Assembly (NCBI GenBank): GCA_002404835.1
Contig: DHKM01000002.1
Coordinates: forward strand, 1 to 64,000
From: Caryophanales bacterium UBA4694
Lineage (GTDB): Bacteria > Bacillota_I > Bacilli_A > RFN20 > CAG-288
DNA length: 64,000 nt
Reading direction: 5' to 3'
Position 1 is the stretch's first letter. Each line of letters begins with the position of its first letter. Under the pieces are notes generated by a model. That model was not told the DNA's origin. It ran no database searches and saw only the letters and a list, made by a program, of their open reading frames with translations. Below, piece by piece: positions 26,293-35,376 of this stretch. The translations under genes and the position numbers were made by a program.

Positions 26293-28407
26293 CTATTTCT
26301 TCTCTTCGTCTTTTTGGATATAACGGCATTTCGGATAGTTTGAACAACCGATGAATTTCTTTCCCCAGCGGCTTGTTTTTTCGATCAGATGGCCGGTATG
26401 GCATCTTGGACAAAGAGGGGCATCTTCCGGAATGACGATTTCTTTCTTTTCCTTTTCTAGGGAGTTTCCGTTCATGTCTTCCATGTAGTGGCATTTCGGA
26501 TAATTGCTACATCCGATGAAATCACCTTTCTTGGAATGGCGTTTGACAAGTTTTCCACCGCATTTTGGACAAACTCTGCCTTCGATGTATTCTTGTTCCG
26601 GCTTTTCGATGTAATCGCATTTCGGATAATTGCTGCACCCTACGAAATTGCCGAACTTACCTTTTCGTATGACAAGCGGAGAACCGCATTTTGGACAGTT
26701 CCTGCCGACTTCGACCGGCTTGATCTTTTCCATGTGTTCTTTTGCAGCATCGAAGTATTTTACGAATTCATCCCAGAAATTGGTCAGAAGTTCGTTTTTG
26801 TCGACTTTTCCTTCGGCAATCAAATCAAGATTGCTTTCCATGTTTGCCGTATATCCGACATCCATGTATTTCGGGAAGTATTCGACAAGGGAATGACTGG
26901 TCAGGATACCCTGCTCCGTCGGAATAAGGGAACGGTTCTTGACTTCGACATACTCGATTTCAAGGTTGGAAATTGTAGGCGCATAGGTGGATGGTCTACC
27001 GATGCCGTCTTTCTGCATCTGCTTGACGATGGAGCCTTCGTTGTATCTGGAAGGAGCCTTGGTAAAGTGCTGGGTTGAAGTCGGATTGGTCATATCGACA
27101 ATTTTGCCTTCATCCAGCTCCGGAAGTTTTGTCAGATCCTGCTTTTCTTCGTATTTTCCGTAGACTTTGTAGTAACCTTCGAAGAGAGTCTTTGTACTGG
27201 AAGCAGAGAAATCGTACTCGTTTCCGGTGAAGATGACTGTGGAAATGGAATCCTTTCTCGGGGCCATAAGACTGGCCAAGGCGCGATCATAGATGAGGAC
27301 ATAAAGATTGTATTCATCGTTTGTCAAGAACGGCTTTACCATATCAGGAGTGAAGGAAATGTTGGTGGGACGAATGGCTTCGTGGGCATCTTGGACATTT
27401 TTGTCTGCTTTTTGACGCTTGACGGAACCCAAATATTCTTTTCCGTATTTCTCTACGATGAACTGATCCGCGGATGCGATGAATTCATCGGAGAGACGGA
27501 TGGAATCGGTTCTCATATAGGTGATGAGACCGGTTGTTGTACCATTGATTTCCTCACCTTCATAAAGCCTTTGAGCGATACTTGCAGTTTTCTTTGTGGA
27601 ATAATGGAACTGAGTAAAGGCGGCTTGCTGCAAAGTTGCGGTCGTGAAGGGTGGATTCGGAACTTTGTTCTTTGTCTCGCTCTTTATGGATTTGATGGTG
27701 AACTTTTCAGGAAGCTCGCTTAAGACCTTTTGGGCTTCTTTCTCATTGTTGATTTTGATGCTTTGATTCATGTAGGCATTGAGTTCGGCATGGATGGTCG
27801 CCTTGTTTTCTGTGATGAAATCGGCAGCGATGGTCCAGTATTCTACCGGTACGAAGGCTTGAATCTCAGCTTCTCTATCGACGATGTAACGTAAGACGAC
27901 GGACTGGACACGGCCAGCGCTTCTGGATTTGATCTTGCTGTGAAGAAGATTGGATAGACGGAAACCCATCAGTCGGTCGATGATTCTTCTTGTCTCCTGG
28001 GATTCGACCAACTTTAAATCGATGGTCCGCGGGTTATTCATCGCCTTGAGAATGGCAGGTTTAGTGATTTCGTGGAATTCAAGTCTCTTTGTCGTATTCA
28101 CATCTAATCCGAGAACCTGAGCCAAATGCCAGGAAATTGCTTCTCCTTCGCGGTCAGGGTCGGTCGCGAGATAGACGTCATCTGCTTTCTTGACAGCACT
28201 TTTTAGTTCTTTGACGATAGCTTCTTTGTCTTTGGATATGACATAAGTCGGTTTGAATCCGTTTTCGATATCGACACCCAATCCCATTTTACCGGAACTT
28301 GCTAGATCCCGGATGTGTCCCTTGGATGCTAGGACTTTGTATTCCGGACCAAGGAACTTGCCGATGGTTTGGCTTTTATGTGGAGATTCCACAATCACTA
28401 ATTTCAT
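26293..28407 (-). CDS. topA: DNA topoisomerase I
   Basis: A 704-residue type IA topoisomerase that relaxes negative supercoils. The TOPRIM domain starts at MKLVIVESPHKSQTI and has YLATDPDREGEAISWHLAQ (about residue 80); the active-site Tyr is in GLITYMRTDSIRLS (about 296). The C-terminus has three four-Cys zinc modules (CPKCGSPLVIRKGKFGNFVGC and two similar, from about residue 575), as usual for Firmicutes. The start follows GGGAGGTG. It is transcribed from its own start after dprA; the two are 100 bp apart, which is typical of the dprA-topA pair. Confidence 0.97.
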   Translation of the reverse strand: MKLVIVESPHKSQTIGKFLGPEYKVLASKGHIRDLASSGKMGLGVDIENGFKPTYVISKDKEAIVKELKSAVKKADDVYLATDPDREGEAISWHLAQVLGLDVNTTKRLEFHEITKPAILKAMNNPRTIDLKLVESQETRRIIDRLMGFRLSNLLHSKIKSRSAGRVQSVVLRYIVDREAEIQAFVPVEYWTIAADFITENKATIHAELNAYMNQSIKINNEKEAQKVLSELPEKFTIKSIKSETKNKVPNPPFTTATLQQAAFTQFHYSTKKTASIAQRLYEGEEINGTTTGLITYMRTDSIRLSDEFIASADQFIVEKYGKEYLGSVKRQKADKNVQDAHEAIRPTNISFTPDMVKPFLTNDEYNLYVLIYDRALASLMAPRKDSISTVIFTGNEYDFSASSTKTLFEGYYKVYGKYEEKQDLTKLPELDEGKIVDMTNPTSTQHFTKAPSRYNEGSIVKQMQKDGIGRPSTYAPTISNLEIEYVEVKNRSLIPTEQGILTSHSLVEYFPKYMDVGYTANMESNLDLIAEGKVDKNELLTNFWDEFVKYFDAAKEHMEKIKPVEVGRNCPKCGSPLVIRKGKFGNFVGCSNYPKCDYIEKPEQEYIEGRVCPKCGGKLVKRHSKKGDFIGCSNYPKCHYMEDMNGNSLEKEKKEIVIPEDAPLCPRCHTGHLIEKTSRWGKKFIGCSNYPKCRYIQKDEEKK

Positions 28408-28510
28408 AGTTGCACCTCCCTATCCTTATATATATTGTTGTCGTTGAAGCGTATTTAATTATTGAGAGAGAGGCTATGTTTGTCAAGTGTTATTTTTTCC
28501 ATAGCTAAAG

Positions 28511-29341
28511 CTATGATTTTTTCTCTTCTTTGCTTTTGCTTGCCGTGAGGATTTCCAACTTCAAATCATTGCTATCTAAAATCGGTTCAGCTCCTTGCTT
28601 GATCAGTTCATTGGTCAGCTCTGGATCATCAAGGTCCTGATTGCAGGGCAAAGCTAAGACGTTCCGGTTGAAACTACTAGCCCAATAGACGGAATTATTG
28701 GTTCCGCTCCTCTTTTTCCCTGCACCAACGAACAAGGATGGAGAAAGAGCGGCTAAAAGTCTGTTTCGGAAAAGAAAATTTTGAGGTTTCGCATTTTCGG
28801 ATAGTGGATATTCGCTCAGAACGAGCCCTTTTCCGCTTTTGCAATAGTCGTAGATTCCGTCATTCTCTGTCGGATAGGGCTTATCAATTCCAGAACCGAT
28901 GACGGAGATGATCGGTGCCTCAACTTCCATAGCGGCCTTCATTACTGTCGAATCGATTCCTTTTGCCATTCCGGATATGATGACGACTTTCTTCTCCGTT
29001 TTGATTTCGAGTTCCTTGATGAGTCTATAGCATGTATCGCTCTGATAGATGGTTGGTCTTCTCGAACCAATGGCTGTAAGACGATACCTTTCGCTTAACA
29101 GGGAAAGATTTCCGTAATAATAGAGAATAAAAGGTGGTTTGTAGATATCCTTTAAACAATCTGGATAGTTTTCGTCTACGATGGTGATGTAGTTGGCTTT
29201 TGTGTTTTGCTCAGCTTCTTCTTTGAGCTCCTTGGATAATGGGCGTTTTTCTTTGATGTAGCTGTACATTTCATCCCATTTTCCCTTCTTCAGATATGAT
29301 AGGGTAAGAAGAACTGATCGTGCTGTAAAAATGTCGTTCAT
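28511..29341 (-). CDS. dprA: DNA-processing protein DprA
   Basis: At 276 residues this is a short DprA/Smf: the Rossmann-like core that loads RecA on single-stranded DNA during natural transformation. Motifs are GSRRPT (about residue 108), ISGMAKGIDSTVMKAA (about 134), SVIGSGIDKPYP (about 158), FLFRNRLLAALSPSLFVG (about 200) and ALPCNQDLDDPELTNELIKQGAEPI at the end. The SAM and winged-helix extensions of longer homologues are reduced or absent. The ribosome binding site is AGGAGG. No other competence gene occurs in the window, so a role in transformation is not shown. Confidence 0.9.
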   Translation of the reverse strand: MNDIFTARSVLLTLSYLKKGKWDEMYSYIKEKRPLSKELKEEAEQNTKANYITIVDENYPDCLKDIYKPPFILYYYGNLSLLSERYRLTAIGSRRPTIYQSDTCYRLIKELEIKTEKKVVIISGMAKGIDSTVMKAAMEVEAPIISVIGSGIDKPYPTENDGIYDYCKSGKGLVLSEYPLSENAKPQNFLFRNRLLAALSPSLFVGAGKKRSGTNNSVYWASSFNRNVLALPCNQDLDDPELTNELIKQGAEPILDSNDLKLEILTASKSKEEKKS

Positions 29342-29388
29342 ATGGACCTCCTATAGAAGATGGATTCTGAGATATTTTTTTGTCCACT

Positions 29389-29413
29389 GAAAAAGGAAGC
29401 AACGCTGTGCTTC
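29389..29413 (-). terminator. Terminator after rnhB
   Basis: GGAAGC (29394-29399) pairs with GCTTCC (29408-29413) and is followed on the - strand by T5; it begins directly after the rnhB stop codon. Confidence 0.75.
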
Positions 29414-30097
29414 CTAGTCGAATAAGGATAATTGTTCCTCGATCATGGAACGTATGGGTTCGAAAGTCAGTCTATGTACTCCTTTGATAAATCCGTGTGT
29501 TTTGATGGCTTCGATATGGGCCTTTGTTCCATAGCCTTTATTTTTCTTAAAGCCATAGACTGGGTATTTCTCATCCAAGGCAATCATATAATCATCTCTT
29601 GTTACTTTTGCAAGAATGCTAGCAGCTGCGACGGACTGACTTGTTGCATCTCCTTTTGCGATGGATAGCAGTGGTATATTTGTATGAAGCTTCATATAAT
29701 CGGTGATGATATAATCGACTCTATGTGCTTTGAGAAGTTCAGAAAGACAACATTCCATGCCCTGTCTATCTGCTTCAAGGATATTGATGGTATCTATGGT
29801 TTTGACATCGACAAGCTTTACATAATAGGCAAGAGCTTTTTCCTTGATTTCTTTTGCAAGCTCCCTTCTTTCTTTATCCGTCAGTTTCTTGGAATCGTTG
29901 ATTCTGTCGTTCTCGTAGTCGGATGGAAGAATGACACCAGCTGTGGATACGGGGCCAGCCAAAGGACCACGACCTGCCTCATCGAAGCCGGCAATGAATT
30001 CGATATGGTTTTCTTTTTCGATGTTCCTGTCATACAGGAAGAGTTTATTCGTTTCTTTCATAAGGGTGATCCAAAGAAATTCTTCCGATTGTTCCAT
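29414..30097 (-). CDS. rnhB: Ribonuclease HII
   Basis: The enzyme cuts RNA in RNA-DNA hybrids and removes misincorporated ribonucleotides. The acidic active site is shown by AGFDEAGRGPLAGPVS (about residue 36), DYIITDYMKL (about 135) and KGDATSQSVAAASILAKVTRDD (about 155). The start is uncertain: the ATG at 30097 overlaps rbgA by 53 bp and has an AAGAG site, while MKETNKLFLYD at 30061 overlaps by 17 bp and is weakly preceded. Either way it is translationally coupled to rbgA, the order found in many Firmicutes. Confidence 0.93.
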   Translation of the reverse strand: MEQSEEFLWITLMKETNKLFLYDRNIEKENHIEFIAGFDEAGRGPLAGPVSTAGVILPSDYENDRINDSKKLTDKERRELAKEIKEKALAYYVKLVDVKTIDTINILEADRQGMECCLSELLKAHRVDYIITDYMKLHTNIPLLSIAKGDATSQSVAAASILAKVTRDDYMIALDEKYPVYGFKKNKGYGTKAHIEAIKTHGFIKGVHRLTFEPIRSMIEEQLSLFD

Positions 30098-30911
30098 CGC
30101 GGAACTCTTTTAGGAAAGTCATTCGTGACCTTTGGATATCGGGCTGACCTTTGGCAAGAAACATGTTTCTGCTATTAGCAAAGGCAAGGAAGAATTCTTC
30201 TTCTTTCAATTGGTTTGAGAAGGGATATCGTTCTGATAGCAAATTCGGATAATGGGTTTGGATGTTTTCAAGAAGGTAATCCGTAAGAGGAATGATAGGG
30301 AGAATGTCGATTCTTATGGAACCAAGCAAAGCCAGTTTTGCGCTGATTTCCTTGTCTTCATAGTTCGGCTCGAGGATTCCCGGAGAATCGAAGATGAATA
30401 CTTTGTCGGATACCTTGATCATAGGCTCGTCTCTTGTTTTACCTGGCCTGTTTTCTACAGCGGCTTTCTTTTTTCCGGCAAGGCAATTGATAAATGTGGA
30501 TTTTCCGACATTCGGAATACCTAAGACTATGAAACGTTTGGCTGGAAGCGGAAAGTTCAAGCGGAGGAAGCGTTCATCCTTCTTGGTATGGATCTGTGAC
30601 AGATATTTTAGCATCGGCTTAGCTGCATTTTTGTCCCGAAGATCAAAGACAAAAGGCTTGATTCCTTTTTCGGAAAGGATTTGTTGTGCTTCTTTGAAGG
30701 CTTTGGGGTCTGCTAAATCCGATTTGGAAAAGACATATACTTTGGCTTTATCTTGGGTGATTTTGTCTAGGTAGTCCGGGAATGAGGAAAACGGTGCTCT
30801 GGCATCCCCTATTTCGATGACCCCGTCGCACTGTTTGATCTTTTCTTCGATTTTGTTCCTTGCTTTGGCCATATGGCCTGGGAACCAGTTGATTTCATTG
30901 ATACTTGACAT
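30045..30911 (-). CDS. rbgA: Ribosome biogenesis GTPase RbgA (YlqF)
   Basis: A circularly permuted GTPase that helps finish the 50S subunit. Motif order is G4 (FSKSDL), G5 (FDLRDKNA), G1 (LGIPNVGKSTFIN), G2 (GKTRDEP) and G3 (DSPGIL), diagnostic for the family. The family begins at NWFPGHMAKARNKIEE, so MSSINEINWFPGHMAKA at 30911 is the start (about 288 residues), although the frame is open to 31013. No Shine-Dalgarno sequence precedes 30911; a promoter ends 6 nt before it, so the mRNA is probably leaderless. The upstream extension would also run into the divergent csoR promoter. Confidence 0.95.
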   Translation of the reverse strand: MSSINEINWFPGHMAKARNKIEEKIKQCDGVIEIGDARAPFSSFPDYLDKITQDKAKVYVFSKSDLADPKAFKEAQQILSEKGIKPFVFDLRDKNAAKPMLKYLSQIHTKKDERFLRLNFPLPAKRFIVLGIPNVGKSTFINCLAGKKKAAVENRPGKTRDEPMIKVSDKVFIFDSPGILEPNYEDKEISAKLALLGSIRIDILPIIPLTDYLLENIQTHYPNLLSERYPFSNQLKEEEFFLAFANSRNMFLAKGQPDIQRSRMTFLKEFRDGTIGRISLDHPYERNE

Positions 30912-30917
30912 GATAAT

Positions 30918-30946
30918 AGGATAATTTTTTTCTCTTACTTTTTCAA
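30918..30946 (-). promoter_or_regulatory. rbgA promoter (leaderless type)
   Basis: TTGAAA (30941-30946) and TATCCT (30918-30923) are 17 bp apart on the - strand; the -10 box ends 6 nt before the rbgA ATG. Confidence 0.55.
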
Positions 30947-30997
30947 ATAGTAATTCGAGTGTAGAAACGATCCTTTTGGGTGAAGAGCCTTTGTTCC

Positions 30998-31026
30998 TTG
31001 AAAAATAGGGCATGGGGGTATATACT
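30998..31026 (+). promoter_or_regulatory. csoR-copA promoter
   Basis: TTGAAA (30998-31003) and TATACT (31021-31026) are exactly 17 bp apart. The -10 box overlaps a GGGTATAT half-site (31016-31023). Confidence 0.8.
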
Positions 31027-31058
31027 TATTCAGAAAATATACCCTATACCGGTATATT
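31016..31058. promoter_or_regulatory. Probable CsoR operators
   Basis: AATATACC (31036-31043) and GGTATATT (31051-31058) form a perfect 8-bp inverted repeat with a 7-bp centre, between the transcription start and the AGGAGG site. ATATACCC (31037-31044) also pairs with GGGTATAT (31016-31023) over the -10 box. CsoR boxes in Firmicutes have TATACCC/GGGTATA arms, so repression is expected to be lifted by Cu(I). Confidence 0.7.
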
Positions 31059-31072
31059 TAGGAGGTTTCACT

Positions 31073-31378
31073 ATGGATGATCAATGCCCTAATTGTGCCA
31101 AATACAAACATGTTCCCCGTTCTGAAGAGGAACAGAAATCACTGAAGAACCGACTTTCACGGATTCAGGGTCAGTTGAACGGCGTTTCGAAGATGGTGGA
31201 AGACAACCGCTACTGTGGGGACATCCTGATTCAGATTGCTGCAATCGAAAGATCCTTGCAGGAAGTCGGATATATGATACTGAAGACACATATGGATACC
31301 TGTGTACGAGAAGACATGAAAAACGATAAACCAGGAATTGTGGATGAGACTCTGGGACTTATCAGAAAGCTGAAATGA
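31073..31378 (+). CDS. csoR: Copper-sensing repressor CsoR
   Basis: A 101-residue CsoR/RcnR-family repressor. The Cu(I) ligands of the family are present: Cys in NRYCGDILIQI (about residue 42) and His plus Cys in KTHMDTCVREDM (about 68 and 72). An N-terminal CPNCAKYKH adds two Cys. The helix-forming core RLSRIQGQLNGVSKMVED binds DNA as a tetramer. The start is the ATG after AGGAGGTTTCACT; the frame upstream of it lies in the promoter and is not coding. copA follows 1 nt after the stop, so CsoR controls its own operon. Confidence 0.95.
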   Translation: MDDQCPNCAKYKHVPRSEEEQKSLKNRLSRIQGQLNGVSKMVEDNRYCGDILIQIAAIERSLQEVGYMILKTHMDTCVREDMKNDKPGIVDETLGLIRKLK

Positions 31379-31379
31379 T

Positions 31380-34178
31380 ATGGTTGAAAACGAAAAATAC
31401 GATGTTGAAGGGATGACCTGTGCCTCTTGTTCTAGCCATGTAGATAAGGCAGTCAGGAAAGTACAGGGAGTCAAAGACGTCAATGTCAATCTTCTGACCA
31501 ATTCCATGGTAGTCACCTATGATAGTCCTGCAACTTCCGCTTCGATTGAGAAGGCGGTGGAAGACAGTGGATATCATGCTCATCTTCAGAAAGGGAGAAA
31601 AGAAGAAAAAGAGGAAGATGATCTGCAGGATTGGGAAACGAAGAAGCTTGTCGAAATCCTTATTGCTTCCTTTGTCCTTCTTGTCCCTTTGTTTTATATT
31701 TCCATGGGTTCCATGATGGGATGGAATATTGGTGTACTTGCAACCCATCCGTTCCTCCTTGGACTTTTGGAACTGATTCTGTCTTCAATCATACTTTTGA
31801 TCAACCGAAGGTTCTTTGTCTCGGGATTCAAGGCCTTGGCTCATGGTGGACCGAATATGGATACTTTGGTTGCGCTGGGTACCGGCGTGAGCTATATCTA
31901 TTCCATATTCATGATGATCATGATGTCTCTTTATGTCCATATGGGTTCTACGATGGAAGAATATCATCAGCTCATGCATTATTCTATGAATCTAGCTTTT
32001 GAGACTTCTGGTATGGTTCCCACCTTGATTACTATAGGAAAGACGTTAGAGTCCTATTCAAAAGGCAAGACGACTTCTGCTATCAAGGCATTGGTCAATC
32101 TTACCCCTAAAAAGGCCTGTGTCCTAAGAGATGGGAAAGAAGAAATCATTGATGCTTCCTTGGTACAGGTTGGCGATGTAGTGTTGGTGAAACCAGGCGA
32201 ATCCATTCCGGTAGATGGAACGATTCTTTCCGGAGATTCCAGTGTGAACGAATCCGCACTGACCGGTGAATCAATGCCAAGGGATGTGACCGTTGGAAGT
32301 AAAGTATCCGCGGCTACGATTAATGTAAATGGTGTTTTGAAAATCAAAACAACTCATATTGGTAATGACACGACTTTCCAGCAAATTATAGAAATGGTAA
32401 AAACGGCAGCTTCGACAAAAACAAATATTTCCAGAATAGCAGATAAGGTATCAGGTGTTTTTGTCCCTGTCATCATGTCCATCGCGATTATCGTATTTGT
32501 CTTCTGGTTTGTCTTTGGAAAAGACTTTGTCCAAGTCAATGACCCCGATGATACTATATTGACCTATGCCCTTGCCAAAGGTGTTTCCATTCTTGTTATT
32601 GCCTGCCCTTGTGCCTTGGGGCTGGCTACACCTGTTGCCATTATGGTTGGGACAGGGAAAGCTGCAAAAAACGGAATCCTGTTCAAAACCGCAAGTGCCA
32701 TGGAAGAAACCGGTAAAGTCGATTTCGTAGTCTTGGATAAGACAGGCACGATTACTAAGGGACTTCCGGAAGTCCGGGACATCGTTTCCGATGACAAGAA
32801 GTCGCTTCTTAAGCTTGCCTATGGTTTGGAAAAGAACAGTGAGCATCCATTAAGTAAAGCGATTGTCCGTAAGGCGGAAGATGATGGACTGATGCCGGAT
32901 ACGTTTGATCATGTTCAGGCGATTGTCGGAAAAGGTATCCAGGGAATAAAGGAAGGAAAACTCTTTTTTGCCGGAAATTATGCATTGGTCAAAGAAAAAT
33001 CAAAACCGGATGAAGCTTATTTGGAAAAATCTCTGGAATATTCCAGAAAGGGAATGACTCCTCTCTTCTTCATGGATGAGGAAAAGATTCTCGGTATCAT
33101 CGCTGTCAGCGATGTCATCAAGGAAGATTCGAAAAAAGCCATCGAAGAATTCTCTAGGATGGGTGTTGTTCCAGTCATGCTTACAGGTGATAATAAAGAA
33201 ACTGCTTTATCGATTGCCAAGGAAGTCGGAATCACTCATGTTGTCAGCGATGTGCTTCCTGATGGGAAACAGGAAGTCATCCGCAAGCTTCAGACAAAAG
33301 GAAAGGTATTGATGGTCGGGGACGGAATCAATGATGCCGTTGCTCTGACTCAGGCGGATATCGGTATGGCTATCGGAGCAGGTAGTGACGTGGCAATTGA
33401 TTCTGCAGATGTCGTATTGATGAAATCCACGCTGATGGATGCCGTTGCAAGCATACGGCTAAGCCGTCATACTTTGACCAATATCAAGGAAAATCTGTTC
33501 TGGGCGTTTTTCTACAATATCATCATGATTCCGATTGCCGCCGGTGTCTTCTCTGCAAGCGGCATCGAATGGCTTGTAAAGATGAAACCTTGGTATGGTG
33601 CTCTTGCTATGGCGTTTTCCTCCGTGTCTGTCTGTCTCAATGCACTTCGAATCAATCTGTTCGATCCTTATAACAGTAAAAAGGACAGGCACCATAAAAA
33701 GGTTGAACTCGAAGACGGTCTCCTTGTTCAACAAGAATACTCTAAGGAAGAAATGATAGTCGGAATCAAAGGATTGATGTGCGAAAACTGCGTTTGCCAT
33801 GTTAGGAAGGCGCTTGAATCCATAGAGGGAATCGATGTCGTTGATGTATCGCTGAAAGACAACCAGGCCAAGGTTACTGGTGATAAAATAAACGTGGATG
33901 AAATCAGGAAGACTGTTTCAAAAGCTGGATATGAAGTGGTCGAGATTAAAACATTCAAAGAAAAGGAGAATAATATTATGACAAAAACTTTGAAAATCGA
34001 AGGGATGATGTGCAAGCACTGCGTCATGCATGTGAAGGAAGCTTTGGAGAAGATGGATGGTGTTATCAAAGCCGATGTCTCTCTTGAGAAGAAGGAAGCT
34101 GTCGTGACCTGCGACAAGGAAATTGATACGGCTCAGTTCAAGAAGGTCATCGAAGAAGCAGGATACAAACTTCTCTGA
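31380..34178 (+). CDS. copA: Copper-exporting P-type ATPase with a C-terminal CopZ-like fusion
   Basis: A 932-residue P1B-type ATPase that pumps Cu(I) out of the cell. An N-terminal heavy-metal domain (MTCASC, Cys 14 and 17) leads into eight membrane segments with the metal-site CPC (about residue 409), the phosphorylation motif DKTGTIT (about 453), GDGIND near 640 and the soluble ATPase domain. Unusually, two further metal-binding domains follow the last membrane segment: one with MCENC (about 800) and a last one with MMCKHC (about 877). The last 67 residues look like free CopZ and are preceded by their own AAAAGGAG site and ATG. csoR ends 1 nt before the start. Confidence 0.95.
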   Translation: MVENEKYDVEGMTCASCSSHVDKAVRKVQGVKDVNVNLLTNSMVVTYDSPATSASIEKAVEDSGYHAHLQKGRKEEKEEDDLQDWETKKLVEILIASFVLLVPLFYISMGSMMGWNIGVLATHPFLLGLLELILSSIILLINRRFFVSGFKALAHGGPNMDTLVALGTGVSYIYSIFMMIMMSLYVHMGSTMEEYHQLMHYSMNLAFETSGMVPTLITIGKTLESYSKGKTTSAIKALVNLTPKKACVLRDGKEEIIDASLVQVGDVVLVKPGESIPVDGTILSGDSSVNESALTGESMPRDVTVGSKVSAATINVNGVLKIKTTHIGNDTTFQQIIEMVKTAASTKTNISRIADKVSGVFVPVIMSIAIIVFVFWFVFGKDFVQVNDPDDTILTYALAKGVSILVIACPCALGLATPVAIMVGTGKAAKNGILFKTASAMEETGKVDFVVLDKTGTITKGLPEVRDIVSDDKKSLLKLAYGLEKNSEHPLSKAIVRKAEDDGLMPDTFDHVQAIVGKGIQGIKEGKLFFAGNYALVKEKSKPDEAYLEKSLEYSRKGMTPLFFMDEEKILGIIAVSDVIKEDSKKAIEEFSRMGVVPVMLTGDNKETALSIAKEVGITHVVSDVLPDGKQEVIRKLQTKGKVLMVGDGINDAVALTQADIGMAIGAGSDVAIDSADVVLMKSTLMDAVASIRLSRHTLTNIKENLFWAFFYNIIMIPIAAGVFSASGIEWLVKMKPWYGALAMAFSSVSVCLNALRINLFDPYNSKKDRHHKKVELEDGLLVQQEYSKEEMIVGIKGLMCENCVCHVRKALESIEGIDVVDVSLKDNQAKVTGDKINVDEIRKTVSKAGYEVVEIKTFKEKENNIMTKTLKIEGMMCKHCVMHVKEALEKMDGVIKADVSLEKKEAVVTCDKEIDTAQFKKVIEEAGYKLL
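33961..34178 (+). other. Internal start giving a separate CopZ-like chaperone from within copA
   Basis: AAAAGGAG (33961-33968) is followed 9 nt later by ATG at 33978, in frame with copA. The 66-residue product starts MTKTLKIEGMMCKHC, matches CopZ in size and ends at the copA stop. The neighbouring link (FKEKENNI) looks like a former intergenic sequence, so copZ was probably once separate and became fused when the upstream stop codon was lost. Confidence 0.55.
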
Positions 34179-34192
34179 TTATCGGATTTTGA

Positions 34193-34244
34193 AAAAAGAC
34201 TTATGGATCTCTAGCTATTAGGCATAGAATCCGTAAGTCTTTTT
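34193..34244. terminator. Terminator of the csoR-copA operon
   Basis: AAAAAGACTTA and TAAGTCTTTTT form the stem with an additional GGAT/ATCC pair; the right arm ends in T5. Confidence 0.85.
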
Positions 34245-34446
34245 GATTGCAAGAAATCTGTAAGGAAGAAATCGCTTACATAGAATGGTAGGACAGCCGA
34301 ATGGAGTGAAAAATCCTTTTTTTTTTACTTTTTTCTTCTTTTTATGTTTTTTTGACTTCTTTTTGTCGCTGAATCATTGAAATGTGATTTGACTTTACCA
34401 TTTTAAAGGAATAGTTTATTCATAAATCAAAAAAGGAGGATGATTT

Positions 34447-35196
34447 ATGAAAAAAGGATTGCTTGTAGCATTGATTCCTCTTCTTTCTTCTTGTGGAATA
34501 CAAATGAGTGTTTCCGCAAAATCAGACAGTGGTCCTTCTGAATCTGTTTGTCCTGTTTCTAAAAGCGACTCTTCGGACTCTGGGCCTATGGAAGAAACAT
34601 ATATGAATAAGGAGTTCGGTTTTGATCATATTACGGAAGAGGCTACGTTCGATCTTACGAATAATGATGTTGAACTTGATTTCTTTTATGCCCAATGGCA
34701 GAAAAAACGAAATCCCTCCGTTTTCTATAATCATACCGTAGCACTTCAGTACAGGTTTTCGGATGTGCCTTATCCGGAATGGGACCGAAACCCGGATTAT
34801 CATTTGTCCGTTGATGGTTGTGAAGCTTGTTTTCCAATCTCGATGAGGCAAGGCAAGGTGCTTTTTCTGGATAATGGAACGAAGAGTTTTGTGGATGAAC
34901 ACATTATTACTTCAGGGTCACTACAATATGATAAGTGGGAACCGGATCGATGTGTGGTAAAAACATCTATCGAGATGAAAACATTTCTTGAGGGTGCGAA
35001 GACAGGTAAATATCTGCATGTTTTTTATGTTCCGTATCCTGCGGAAGACGGATATATGTATGATGAAAACGGAAACAAGTTTGAGTGGATTGACTACAAA
35101 GAGCCTTTCCATAGAAGCTCACTTATACAAAACTATTCTGTTGAAATAACGGATTCCGTTGTTAAATTGTTCTATGAACAGGAACCGAATTATTGA
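34447..35196 (+). CDS. Lipoprotein of unknown function
   Basis: A 249-residue lipoprotein: MKKGLLVALIPLLSSCG gives a lipobox with Cys at 16, then a Ser-rich linker to about residue 50. The extracellular part is rich in aromatic residues (Trp, Tyr, Phe) and Asp, as in ligand- or carbohydrate-binding beta-sandwiches, but I recognise no family. The ATG follows AAAAGGAGG; a TTGACT -35 lies about 60 nt upstream. It stands alone between the copper operon and the next membrane-anchored gene. Confidence 0.75.
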   Translation: MKKGLLVALIPLLSSCGIQMSVSAKSDSGPSESVCPVSKSDSSDSGPMEETYMNKEFGFDHITEEATFDLTNNDVELDFFYAQWQKKRNPSVFYNHTVALQYRFSDVPYPEWDRNPDYHLSVDGCEACFPISMRQGKVLFLDNGTKSFVDEHIITSGSLQYDKWEPDRCVVKTSIEMKTFLEGAKTGKYLHVFYVPYPAEDGYMYDENGNKFEWIDYKEPFHRSSLIQNYSVEITDSVVKLFYEQEPNY

Positions 35197-35376
35197 TTTC
35201 GATAAAGAGATTCGTCATTTTCTTTATGCGGATTTGGAATTGAATTCTTTAAAGTAATTCTATTTGCCTATTGTTTGTTTCTTTTCCTTATTCTTTTTTT
35301 ACCTAAACCAAATTCTATTTCTTTTTATCTTTCGGAAAAAGATTTATAATTACATCCAGAAAGAGAACGAACAAAT

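Noticed and set aside
26091..26354. Short + strand gene between the C39-like gene and topA
   Set aside because: It covers the topA terminator and its end is antisense to topA; no ribosome binding site.
30912..31013. Longer N-terminus for RbgA
   Set aside because: It overlaps the rbgA promoter and the csoR promoter, and the family begins at NWFPGHMAKA.
34245..34440. Possible riboswitch before the lipoprotein at 34447
   Set aside because: No conserved fold or known motif; the sequence is mostly T-rich with a promoter.
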